Assembly (NCBI GenBank): GCA_944412445.1
Contig: CALYBJ010000017.1
Coordinates: 1-53,074 of the forward strand
Origin: an uncultured Clostridia bacterium
GTDB lineage: Bacteria > Bacillota > Clostridia > Oscillospirales > Acutalibacteraceae
Reading direction: 5' to 3'
DNA length: 53,074 nt
Each line of letters begins with the position of its first letter. Positions within the stretch are counted from its first letter, which is position 1. Below are positions 33,159-41,197 of this stretch, piece after piece. The notes under the pieces were generated by a model. The model made no database searches, had not been told where the DNA came from, and worked only from the letters and a program-made list of their open reading frames with translations. Both the position numbers and the translations under genes were made by a program.

Positions 33159-33671
33159 ATGAAAACTATTAACGATTGTTGCAATGCAGCCGAAAAAACG
33201 GTTAAGCTCCTTAAAGAAAACGGTTTTGTTTTAACCACAGCGGAATCCTGTACCGGAGGCTTGATTTCAAAGCTTATTACCGATATCAGCGGGTCCTCGG
33301 AGGTTTTTAAATGCGGCATTGTTGCTTACGCAAACGAAATCAAGGAAGCAGTGCTGGGAGTAAAAGGCGAAACCCTTAAAAAATTCGGCGCAGTCAGCCG
33401 GGAAACCGTTACGGAAATGGCTCAGGGCGCTCTTAAAATCAGCGGTGCGGATATTGCCGTATCGGTAAGCGGAATAGCCGGTCCCTCGTCCGATGATACC
33501 AACAAGCCGGTAGGTCTTATCTGGCTTGCGGTAAGCTTCAGAGGACAAACAAAAACTGCGGTTCTCAACAATAATTTTACCGGCAATATACGGGAAAACA
33601 ACAGAATTTCTGCGGCATACACTGCATTAACCCTTGTATGCGAAGCTATAGAATCAAACAAGAGGGTGTAA
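33159..33671 (+). CDS. pncC: Stand-alone nicotinamide-nucleotide amidase (CinA C-terminal domain)
   Basis: 170 residues. Deamidates nicotinamide mononucleotide to nicotinate mononucleotide, recycling NMN released by bacterial DNA ligase. The catalytic motif TAESCTGGLISKLI is at about residues 27-40 and VSGIAGPSSDDTNKPVGLIW carries the second conserved loop. It lacks the N-terminal COG1058 domain of full-length CinA. A divergent two-domain relative lies 3 kb downstream at 36635. Stop and next start are 2 bases apart. Confidence 0.92.
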   Translation: MKTINDCCNAAEKTVKLLKENGFVLTTAESCTGGLISKLITDISGSSEVFKCGIVAYANEIKEAVLGVKGETLKKFGAVSRETVTEMAQGALKISGADIAVSVSGIAGPSSDDTNKPVGLIWLAVSFRGQTKTAVLNNNFTGNIRENNRISAAYTALTLVCEAIESNKRV

Positions 33672-33673
33672 AA

Positions 33674-34867
33674 ATGGATAACAAATTTGACCCTGCCGAA
33701 AGCTTAAAGCAAAAGGAAAGCCTCGGCAACGGCAAGGATACAGAAGATATAAGCATAAGCGACGGAGATATTTTCAAAAGTATGTATAAAGCCCAGAGAA
33801 ATGAGAACAGAGCCGCTGAAGAACGGAACAAAACTCAGCAGCACCGGGCATCCGATGAAAATACCCCTGCCGAGAAAGCTTCTCCCGAAACAGTAGCAAA
33901 AACAGAAAAAAGCAAAAAACTCAGCGACGACCAGCTGAAAATAATTTTTATTTTTGTAATTATCCTTACAGTCGCTCTTTTTGCCGCGTCGGTTTTGTTC
34001 TTATTTCTTGGGAAATATATTGATGACGACAGCACAGACGCTATTGTAAGCGATAACACTGCCGCGGAGGATTCGGACAACAGCATTGAGCTTAAAAGTC
34101 CTTTTAACTACACTCAGACTTATAAATGCGAATTTCCCGAAGGCATACAGGAAAAATACAAAGACCTTTACGCCCAGAATTCCGATTTTGTAGGCTGGCT
34201 CAATGTTCCGGGCACAAGCATTGATATGCCCGTTTACCAGGCAACCAACAACACATACTATCTTAAGCACGACAACTACGACGATTACAACAAATACGGA
34301 GTGCCTTTCCTTGACAGCAGCTGCGGCGTTAAGACCTTAAGCCGCAACTCCACCATCTACGGACATAACTTTGACAATAAGCTTATTTTTGACGAAATCC
34401 ATAACTATCAGGATCTTGAGTATTACAAAAAATATCCTGTAATCGAATACAATACCCTTTACAGCGATTACAAATGGAAGGTTATTGCGGCGTTCCATAC
34501 AAACGGCAGCTCTGAAGGCGACAACGGATATCTTTTTTACTACATAGCAAGCTATATGAGCGACGATCACTTTATGGAATTTTACGACGAGCTTATGCAG
34601 AGAAGCTATATACATACCGGCGTTGACATACAGCCTCAGGATAAAATCCTTACTCTTTCGACCTGCACATATTTCTTTGACAGAAACGGCTCTCTTGAAA
34701 ACGCAAGATTCGTTCTCGTAGCAAGGCTTGTCCGTGAAGGAGAAAGCGAAGAGGTTGACACAAGCAAGGCTGCAGCCAACGAAAATGTTCGTTATCCTCA
34801 GCTTTACTATGATGTTTTCGGCGGTACCAATCCTTATAAAAACGCTTCAAAATGGTATGCGGAATAA
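33674..34867 (+). CDS. Class B sortase with cytoplasmic N-terminal tail
   Basis: 397 residues. Membrane transpeptidase that joins sorting-signal proteins to peptidoglycan. A hydrophilic tail (1-87), one membrane helix (about 88-113) and an extracellular sortase domain follow in order. The domain shows GWLNVPGTSIDMPVYQ, the catalytic His231 in STIYGHNF, Cys331 in LTLSTCTY and Arg345 before FVLVAR. Unlike short SrtB enzymes it continues ~45 residues beyond the catalytic Arg (VDTSKAAANENVRYPQ..YYD), a tail shared with the next gene. The start is the ATG after GAGGGTG; an earlier ATG at 33638 lies inside pncC. Confidence 0.9.
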   Translation: MDNKFDPAESLKQKESLGNGKDTEDISISDGDIFKSMYKAQRNENRAAEERNKTQQHRASDENTPAEKASPETVAKTEKSKKLSDDQLKIIFIFVIILTVALFAASVLFLFLGKYIDDDSTDAIVSDNTAAEDSDNSIELKSPFNYTQTYKCEFPEGIQEKYKDLYAQNSDFVGWLNVPGTSIDMPVYQATNNTYYLKHDNYDDYNKYGVPFLDSSCGVKTLSRNSTIYGHNFDNKLIFDEIHNYQDLEYYKKYPVIEYNTLYSDYKWKVIAAFHTNGSSEGDNGYLFYYIASYMSDDHFMEFYDELMQRSYIHTGVDIQPQDKILTLSTCTYFFDRNGSLENARFVLVARLVREGESEEVDTSKAAANENVRYPQLYYDVFGGTNPYKNASKWYAE

Positions 34868-34922
34868 ATTTACCGAATGTTTATTTTAACCTTATTTAAT
34901 TTTTACGAAGGAAGATGAAGAT

Positions 34923-36548
34923 ATGGCCGATGAATTGAATCAGAAAGATTTACAGGGTTCCGACAACGGCGCCGAAGCCGTATCGGATCTTGAAAGCCTA
35001 AAGAAAAAATACGGATTTTCCGATTTAGATGAAAATATTTATTCCCGGATGTATTCTTCCCCGAGAGAAAAATATTCCCCTGTTTCTCCGTACACGCAAA
35101 AATCTTCTCTTCATCCTAAAAACAACAATCCTGCCTACGCTCCCGGAAGCAATTATTCCGGCGGCTATCAGGACAGCAGTCCTCAGGGTCCTCAGGGAAA
35201 GCGTGTTATATACAGCGAGCCGGAAACCGAACCCATATATTTGAAAAGACAGCGGAATGCCAACCTTCCGAAAAAAACAGTCAAAGGCTCTGTGGGCTTC
35301 GGCAGTCAGCCCTACGTTAAGCACGTTGCAAGCAGTCAGACCGCCATTAAACAGGACGACGCCTCAACCTTTTCACGAACCTACGAAAAAACAATTTCCG
35401 ACTCAGAAAAAAAAGCTGATTTGACTGACGATGTTCTGATTAATGTCAAGGGAAAAAGCAGGCTCGTTGCGGCAAATCAGGAAGCGGAAGCAAAAAAAAG
35501 AGAAACTCAAAGCCATGTTCATGCACATTATGTGGACTCGCCCAAGGATAAGTTTGTAAAAGGAATTAAAACCATTATTCCCTGGAAAGGCGATCCCGCA
35601 AAAGAAGTAATCAGAAAAATCATTATGGATATATCCGCCATACTTGTTCTTGTTTGCTTCGGCTACTTTATCGACAACTACATTCAGCATCAGAATCAGC
35701 TTGAAAATCAGAATAACTTACAGAATCTGTATACGGAAAGCGCCACAGACGACCTGGACGCTCAGTGGGCTGCCATAAAGGCAAAATATCCGGATATTGA
35801 CTTCCCTGACGGCATGAATATAAAATACGCCGAGCTTTACGCCAAAAATCAGGATTTAATCGGCTGGCTCAATATCCCCGGCACAAATATCGACACCTGC
35901 GTACTTCAGAGAAAGCAGGATCTTGAAACAGACGCCGAACAGGATTTCTATTTAAGACACAATTTTTACGGCGAATACGATAAATACGGCAACGCCTATC
36001 TTGACAGATACAACACAGGCGAAACTCTCGACAGAAATAATACTATTTACGGTCACAACATGACCGACGGTCTTGCCTTTGCCCAGCTTGAAAAATACTA
36101 TACCATAGACGGCTTTAAGGAATCTCCCGTTATCAGGTACAGCACCCTTTTTGAAGACTACTACTTCAAGGTTTACGCCGTTATAATTACCAACGGCTAT
36201 CCCGAAGCCGACAACGGCTATCTGTTTAACTACAATGTTACGGGATTTTCAAGCAAGGAGAGCTTTTTATCGTTTATAGAAGCTCTCGATGAAAGAAAGC
36301 TTTACGACACAGGCGTTGACATTAACGAAAACGATGTCTTAATAACGCTTTCCACCTGCTCCTATGAAATCAAAGCCACCGATATGGGCCGTCTTGCGGT
36401 TATAGGCAGAATGGTGCGAAAGGGAGAAAGCACCTCCGTTGATACTTCAAAAGCCGTTATGAACGATAATGTAAGATATCCGCAGATCTGGTACGATGAG
36501 CACAATTTAAGCAACCCTTACGCCGACGCTTATCAGTGGAAGCCCTGA
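34923..36548 (+). CDS. Second class B sortase with very long cytoplasmic tail
   Basis: 541 residues. Residues 1-230 are hydrophilic and disorder-like (Pro/Ser/Tyr/Asn-rich, then basic), followed by one membrane helix (about 231-253), a short Gln/Asn-rich spacer and a sortase domain. Catalytic residues appear as His378 in TIYGHNM, Cys479 in TLSTCSY and Arg490 before LAVIGR. The post-catalytic tail VDTSKAVMNDNVRYPQIWYD and NPYADAYQW matches the preceding sortase, so the two are tandem paralogues. The long inner tail suggests a partner-binding or localisation role. Ribosome site AAGGAAGATG. Confidence 0.9.
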   Translation: MADELNQKDLQGSDNGAEAVSDLESLKKKYGFSDLDENIYSRMYSSPREKYSPVSPYTQKSSLHPKNNNPAYAPGSNYSGGYQDSSPQGPQGKRVIYSEPETEPIYLKRQRNANLPKKTVKGSVGFGSQPYVKHVASSQTAIKQDDASTFSRTYEKTISDSEKKADLTDDVLINVKGKSRLVAANQEAEAKKRETQSHVHAHYVDSPKDKFVKGIKTIIPWKGDPAKEVIRKIIMDISAILVLVCFGYFIDNYIQHQNQLENQNNLQNLYTESATDDLDAQWAAIKAKYPDIDFPDGMNIKYAELYAKNQDLIGWLNIPGTNIDTCVLQRKQDLETDAEQDFYLRHNFYGEYDKYGNAYLDRYNTGETLDRNNTIYGHNMTDGLAFAQLEKYYTIDGFKESPVIRYSTLFEDYYFKVYAVIITNGYPEADNGYLFNYNVTGFSSKESFLSFIEALDERKLYDTGVDINENDVLITLSTCSYEIKATDMGRLAVIGRMVRKGESTSVDTSKAVMNDNVRYPQIWYDEHNLSNPYADAYQWKP

Positions 36549-36634
36549 TGCCCGTATGTATTTTTCTTTCTGCGCGTATAAATTAATAAACAATTTTATA
36601 TAACTAAAGCATAAGTCAGGAGAGGAACTTATAA

Positions 36635-37711
36635 ATGAAAGTTAAAATGATTGCATTCGGCGATTGCTCTGATCAATCTTATTTAAAACTTGAATCAGTA
36701 ATAACAAATTCATTTTCTGCAATTACGGGAAACGATGTTGACTCCCCCTCAGTTTATCCCACAGTGCAAAGCGGTCTTCCGGAGCTTGCCGGAGCGCTGA
36801 AAACCAACGATATGATAGTTCTTTTCGCCGCAGAAAAGATTTATCATGAAGCCAAAAGAAATATATGCAAAATCTTTAAATTTGAAATGGTTCACAGCGA
36901 GCCTGTTCTCGCAAGACTCCGCACACTGCAAAACAGCGAAAGATTTATGATGCACGCTCTTATCCCGAAAAGCGCCACACCCTTTCCCCTTGCAGACGGT
37001 CTTTTCCCCGGCTTCGCCGTAAGATCTAAAAGACAGTGCATTTTCTTCCTGCCTCTGTCGGAGGACAGAACCTTTATCACCATGAAAAAGTATGTCTTCC
37101 CTTACATACAGTATGTATACGGCACAAGGCTTCCCGATTTCAGCGAATTTGAAATGTCTTTTGCCGCTGATATCCTTGAAAAACAGCTCCTTTTAACAGG
37201 CGCCCAGATTGCTGTTTCCAACACCTCCGTATGCAAATACATAGCTCATGCAGGCAAAAAAATCGAATGTTTTAACGATCATATTTCCTACGCTCCTTAC
37301 GACCCGAAAAAATATGACAAGGATGTTTCAAGACTTTCCGCCGTCAATGCCGCGGAATATTATGAATGTCAGTTCGGCGCTTCAATCGTTGAAGGGGAAA
37401 AGGACGCCTACGGCAACTATACCGCCACAATAACCATTTCAAACAACTCTACTGCTACCATAAGAAATATGTCCTCCGTCCCCGATGAAAGCCACGAGGA
37501 CTTCATGAAAACCATTGTCGCGGAATTTTTTATAATGCTGGCTCAGGAAATCGCATCGGCTCCTCCGGTGCCGGCAGAAGAGCTTAAGCATATTAAGCCT
37601 TCTCCCGCTATTCACGCTTACAGAATCGTTCTTTATCTTATTCTTTTCGCAACAGCATTCTTCTTTACCTATGTTGCGGCCTCATTCTCAAATCTGCCCT
37701 TCTTTTCATAG
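36635..37711 (+). CDS. Membrane-anchored CinA-like protein lacking catalytic motifs
   Basis: 358 residues. By eye the first ~165 residues follow the COG1058 half of CinA: MKVKMIAFGD for M-AEIIAVGTE, ICKIFKFEMVHSEPVLARL for the helix after the active loop, HALIPKSATPFPLADGLFPG for QALVPEGATVLPNPVGTAPG, and FFLPLSEDRTFITM for LLPGPPREM. The GGLGPT-DD loop is replaced by FAAEKIYHEA. Residues ~180-305 parallel the PncC half, but AESCTGG is replaced by VSNTSVCKY. A single C-terminal helix (about 329-351) anchors it. It is therefore probably a non-enzymatic relative of CinA. Preceded by AGGAGAGG. No database comparison was possible. Confidence 0.6.
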   Translation: MKVKMIAFGDCSDQSYLKLESVITNSFSAITGNDVDSPSVYPTVQSGLPELAGALKTNDMIVLFAAEKIYHEAKRNICKIFKFEMVHSEPVLARLRTLQNSERFMMHALIPKSATPFPLADGLFPGFAVRSKRQCIFFLPLSEDRTFITMKKYVFPYIQYVYGTRLPDFSEFEMSFAADILEKQLLLTGAQIAVSNTSVCKYIAHAGKKIECFNDHISYAPYDPKKYDKDVSRLSAVNAAEYYECQFGASIVEGEKDAYGNYTATITISNNSTATIRNMSSVPDESHEDFMKTIVAEFFIMLAQEIASAPPVPAEELKHIKPSPAIHAYRIVLYLILFATAFFFTYVAASFSNLPFFS

Positions 37712-37728
37712 GGCTTTCCGGATGTGCA

Positions 37729-39093
37729 TTGCCAATGATTATAAAAAAATCCCACGAAAATTTTAAAGATAATATTAATTGCTTTAAATACAGATATTTG
37801 GGAATCATAGGTAAAATTCTTATATTTATCCCCTCGCTGATACTTATGACCTCTGCCGCAGCAGCCGCAGATGCTGTTCAGCCCGGCGCAGTTTTAGGGG
37901 ATGTTACGGGAGACGGCATTGTTTCCGCCGCTGATGTCAATTATATTCTCAACTATTCAGCCTCTCTTTCCGCCGATTATTCGGATACATTTGCAATGAG
38001 GGCAGACCTTAACAGGGACGGCGTCATTAACGCTGCCGACGCCCGCATAGCGGAAAGCCAAATTAAGCAGCATATTATTATTGAGGAATCGGAAGAGATT
38101 TCCGAAACACAGACTGCGCCTCTTGTTGACGGCTCGTCCATAATAACTTCCGCCGCCGACGGCAGCGGAGAAACTCCTGTTATTAACCAGAACGGCGGAA
38201 CATTCACTGCTGTTAGCAATCAGAAAATGTATATCTACCCGGACCTTTCTCAGGTCATGGAGCTTAAAAACTGCTTTACCATCATTTCCTTCGGCTGGGG
38301 TCACGGAGTAGGTATGAGTCAGCTTGGCGCAATAGGTCTTGCCAGAGCGGGATACTCCTACATTCAGATTGTTCAGCATTATTACAGGAATGTCATTATA
38401 ATGAAAGAAAACTATCCTGCCACCGTCAAATGCGCAGGCAGAGATGTTGACACTGTGGAAATGCTGGCGAGAATAATACAAATGGAAATTGCCGGCTGCA
38501 CAAAATCGGGCGATCCCCTTGATATGAACGCCTTAAGAGCTCAGGCTGTGGCAGCCTACACCAACATGAAATTCAGCGGCTACAAGGTAAGCGGATGCTC
38601 CTATGTCAACAGCTACGCTAACTGCCGGGACGATGTAAAGCAGGTGGCAAAGGAAATTGCGGGTCAGTACATAAAATACAACGGCGAAGTGGTTTACGCC
38701 TATTACTCCGCTTGCTCCGCAGGGGTTTCCGCTCCATACGAAACCATCTGGGGAGAAACCGGCAGAGATATGTCCTATCTGTATTCTGCGGCTTCCTACA
38801 GTGACTGCTATACCTCGGACTATATTTCGGCAACCATCTTTTCAACGGAATCAATTAAAAATTATATAAAATCCTATGATTCATCAATCGTTCTTTCCGA
38901 TGACCCGTCGGAGTGGATAAGTATTCTGGAGCATGACGACGCAGTCAACGAAAATATCGGCTATGTTTCAAAAATGCGCATCGGCGACAGAGTTTTGTCT
39001 TCGGGAGCAGGTCTTCGCTTCAGGGACTATGTTATGGATTACGATATAAAATCTCCCTGCTTTGCGATTATTTACAACGGTAAATATTTATAA
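37729..39093 (+). CDS. Secreted dockerin protein with circularly permuted SpoIID/LytB domain
   Basis: 454 residues from TTG 37729 (ATG 37735 is two codons later; neither has a good ribosome site). A hydrophobic signal segment (about 23-48) is followed by a type I dockerin (57-112) with two calcium loops, DVTGDGIVSAAD and DLNRDGVINAAD. The rest is SpoIID-like, a fold that cleaves peptidoglycan glycan lacking stem peptides. Motif order is unusual: GWGHGVGMSQLGAIGLA..HYY (189-219) comes first, then MLARIIQMEIAG (catalytic-type Glu253), ALRAQAVAAYTN, paired cysteines and the ending LRFRDYVMDYDIKSPCFAII. In standard SpoIID the GHG-GMSQ segment is last. Dockerin implies attachment to a cohesin scaffold. 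Confidence 0.75.
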   Translation: MPMIIKKSHENFKDNINCFKYRYLGIIGKILIFIPSLILMTSAAAAADAVQPGAVLGDVTGDGIVSAADVNYILNYSASLSADYSDTFAMRADLNRDGVINAADARIAESQIKQHIIIEESEEISETQTAPLVDGSSIITSAADGSGETPVINQNGGTFTAVSNQKMYIYPDLSQVMELKNCFTIISFGWGHGVGMSQLGAIGLARAGYSYIQIVQHYYRNVIIMKENYPATVKCAGRDVDTVEMLARIIQMEIAGCTKSGDPLDMNALRAQAVAAYTNMKFSGYKVSGCSYVNSYANCRDDVKQVAKEIAGQYIKYNGEVVYAYYSACSAGVSAPYETIWGETGRDMSYLYSAASYSDCYTSDYISATIFSTESIKNYIKSYDSSIVLSDDPSEWISILEHDDAVNENIGYVSKMRIGDRVLSSGAGLRFRDYVMDYDIKSPCFAIIYNGKYL

Positions 39094-39162
39094 GCTTTCG
39101 GCTTAAAATATATTATCCTGATATTTTTTGTCAGCAATTTATATATGAAAGGTGTCTTTTAA

Positions 39163-40176
39163 ATGTCAATCTTAATTACAGGCGGAGCCGGATATATCGG
39201 TTCTCACACTTGCGTGGAGCTTCTTGAGTCAGGCTATGATATCGTTGTTCTGGACAACTATGTCAACAGCTGTCCCGAAGCTTTGGAAAGAGTAAAAAAA
39301 ATTACAGGCAAGGACTTTAAATACTATGAGTGTGACATCCGCGACAAGGAAGGCCTTGACAAAATCTTTAAAGAAAACACAGTTGAAGCCGTTATTCATT
39401 TCGCAGGACTTAAAGCCGTAGGCGAATCCTGCCAGAAGCCTCTGGAATACTACGACAACAACATAGGCGGCACAATAAGCCTTCTTGAGGTTATGAGAGA
39501 AAACGGCTGCAAAACCATTGTATTCAGCTCCTCTGCCACCGTTTACGGCGAAGAAAATAAGGTTCCCTTTGTGGAAACAATGAAAACAGGAACAACAACA
39601 AATCCCTACGGCACAACAAAGCTTTATATAGAAAATATTCTACAGGATATTTACAAAGCCGATAATGAATGGCGTGTTGTTCTTCTCCGCTATTTCAACC
39701 CCGTAGGCGCCCACGAAAGCGGCCTTATCGGCGAAGCCCCCAGCTTCCCCAATAACCTTATGCCATATATTTCTCAGGTTGCAATTGGAAAAAGAGAGTG
39801 CGTTAATGTTTTCGGAGACTGCTATGATACTCCCGACGGCACAGGCGTAAGAGACTATATTCACGTTGTTGACCTTGCAAAGGGCCATGTAAAGGCTATC
39901 GACTATATTCTTAAAAACAAAGGCGTTGAAATATTCAATCTCGGCACCGGTCACGGCATCAGCGTTATTGAGCTTATAAAGGCTTTCTCAAAAGCCACGG
40001 GAATTGATATTCCTTATAAAATTACAGAGCCGAGATCCGGCGACGTTGCATACTCATACGCTAACGCGGAAAAAGCTTATAAAGTTCTCGGCTGGAAAGC
40101 AGAAAGAGATGTTAACCAAATGTGTGCGGACGCATGGAGATGGCAGAAGAATAACCCCAACGGTTATAAGGACTGA
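39163..40176 (+). CDS. galE: UDP-glucose 4-epimerase
   Basis: 337 residues. Interconverts UDP-galactose and UDP-glucose. NAD loop GGAGYIGS at residues 7-14; catalytic SSSATVYG and the Y-G-T-T-K dyad in NPYGTTKLYIE; C-terminal RSGDVAYSYAN. Supplies or consumes galactose units; the beta-galactosidase at 45366 is the other galactose-related gene. Ribosome site AAAGGTG. Confidence 0.96.
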   Translation: MSILITGGAGYIGSHTCVELLESGYDIVVLDNYVNSCPEALERVKKITGKDFKYYECDIRDKEGLDKIFKENTVEAVIHFAGLKAVGESCQKPLEYYDNNIGGTISLLEVMRENGCKTIVFSSSATVYGEENKVPFVETMKTGTTTNPYGTTKLYIENILQDIYKADNEWRVVLLRYFNPVGAHESGLIGEAPSFPNNLMPYISQVAIGKRECVNVFGDCYDTPDGTGVRDYIHVVDLAKGHVKAIDYILKNKGVEIFNLGTGHGISVIELIKAFSKATGIDIPYKITEPRSGDVAYSYANAEKAYKVLGWKAERDVNQMCADAWRWQKNNPNGYKD

Positions 40177-40203
40177 TTCTGCCTCTTTATAGGAGATCAG
40201 AGG

Positions 40204-41115
40204 GTGAAAAAATATTTTTCCGTTGTTTTAACCGTTCTGCTGTGCATATCAATAGGATTTAATTTTATTATTATTTCCTCAGGAGAAGATAAGCTGACAG
40301 CTCCCGTATGGGTTACGGTTAATGAAAACAGCGACGACACTAAAACAGTGGTTATAACTACCCCTTCGGAAATGAACGGACAAATAGACTACTATGAATA
40401 CAGCCTTGACGACGGTAAATCATGGAATATTCTTTCAGATGTTTCCGGCGGTCAGTTTCTTATAGAGGAAACCTCGGTTTTCTGTCTCAGGTACTATAAG
40501 GACAATGTTGTTTCCGAAACCTTTAAGGTTACTGTTGAAATTAATAAAATTAAAATTATTACCAGCCAGTCAACGGGAATTTCTCTTATAATCCCCGTTA
40601 ACTCGCCTCTGCCGCATGATATAGCTTTAACTGCCTACGAAATAGTAAACGGCTCCGTCTATGGAGCAGTGCAGAAACAGTTGGGCAAAAACACTGAATT
40701 TTCACTTTACAATGTTCTGCTTATGCAGAACGGCAAAGAATATACGGTGAAAAACACAAACACATTTATTTTTTCGGCAGGCGGCTTTAATCTGAATTAC
40801 TGCGAGCTTTATCATGTCACTCCTGACGGCATAATGTCCCGTCTTCAGTGGCTTCCAAATGAAAACTCCCTTTACTGCGTAACGGAGCTTACAGGCTTGT
40901 TTGTTGTTGCTGAAAACAAGCCCTATTTACAGGGAGATGTTTCCGGTGACGGACAAATTACAGCTGCCGACGCAAGGCTTGCCCTCAGAGCTTCCGCCAA
41001 GCTTCAGGAGCTGACTCAGGAGCAGACAGAAGCCGGCGATATGGACTCGGACGGAAAAATCACCGCTTCCGACGCAAGAACTATTTTAAGAATTTCCGCC
41101 GGACTGGAAAAATAA
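40204..41115 (+). CDS. Secreted protein with C-terminal type I dockerin
   Basis: 303 residues with a GTG start after AGGAG. An N-terminal hydrophobic segment (about 5-26) is a signal or anchor. Residues 30-240 are beta-rich with no family I recognise; the first part (VWVTVNENSDDTKTVVITTP) looks like an Ig-like fold. Residues 244-303 form a dockerin with duplicated calcium loops DVSGDGQITAAD and DMDSDGKITASD, each followed by AR..LR.SA. It would dock on a cohesin-bearing scaffold, which is not in the window. Confidence 0.8.
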   Translation: MKKYFSVVLTVLLCISIGFNFIIISSGEDKLTAPVWVTVNENSDDTKTVVITTPSEMNGQIDYYEYSLDDGKSWNILSDVSGGQFLIEETSVFCLRYYKDNVVSETFKVTVEINKIKIITSQSTGISLIIPVNSPLPHDIALTAYEIVNGSVYGAVQKQLGKNTEFSLYNVLLMQNGKEYTVKNTNTFIFSAGGFNLNYCELYHVTPDGIMSRLQWLPNENSLYCVTELTGLFVVAENKPYLQGDVSGDGQITAADARLALRASAKLQELTQEQTEAGDMDSDGKITASDARTILRISAGLEK

Positions 41116-41118
41116 TTC

Positions 41119-41147
41119 TTTACTTTGCCTGAAAAATAAAATATAAT
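41119..41147 (+). promoter_or_regulatory. Promoter of hom-lysC
   Basis: TTTACT (41119-41124) and consensus TATAAT (41142-41147), 17-base spacer, about 50 bases before the hom ATG. The leader is too short for a T-box or lysine riboswitch. Confidence 0.5.
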
Positions 41148-41197
41148 GATATAGTTAATAAAAATAAAGGTTTTCTGATATGAAGGAGATGATATAA

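Noticed and set aside
41148..41197. Lysine riboswitch or T-box before hom-lysC
   Set aside because: Only about 50 bases separate the -10 box and the start codon, too short for either.
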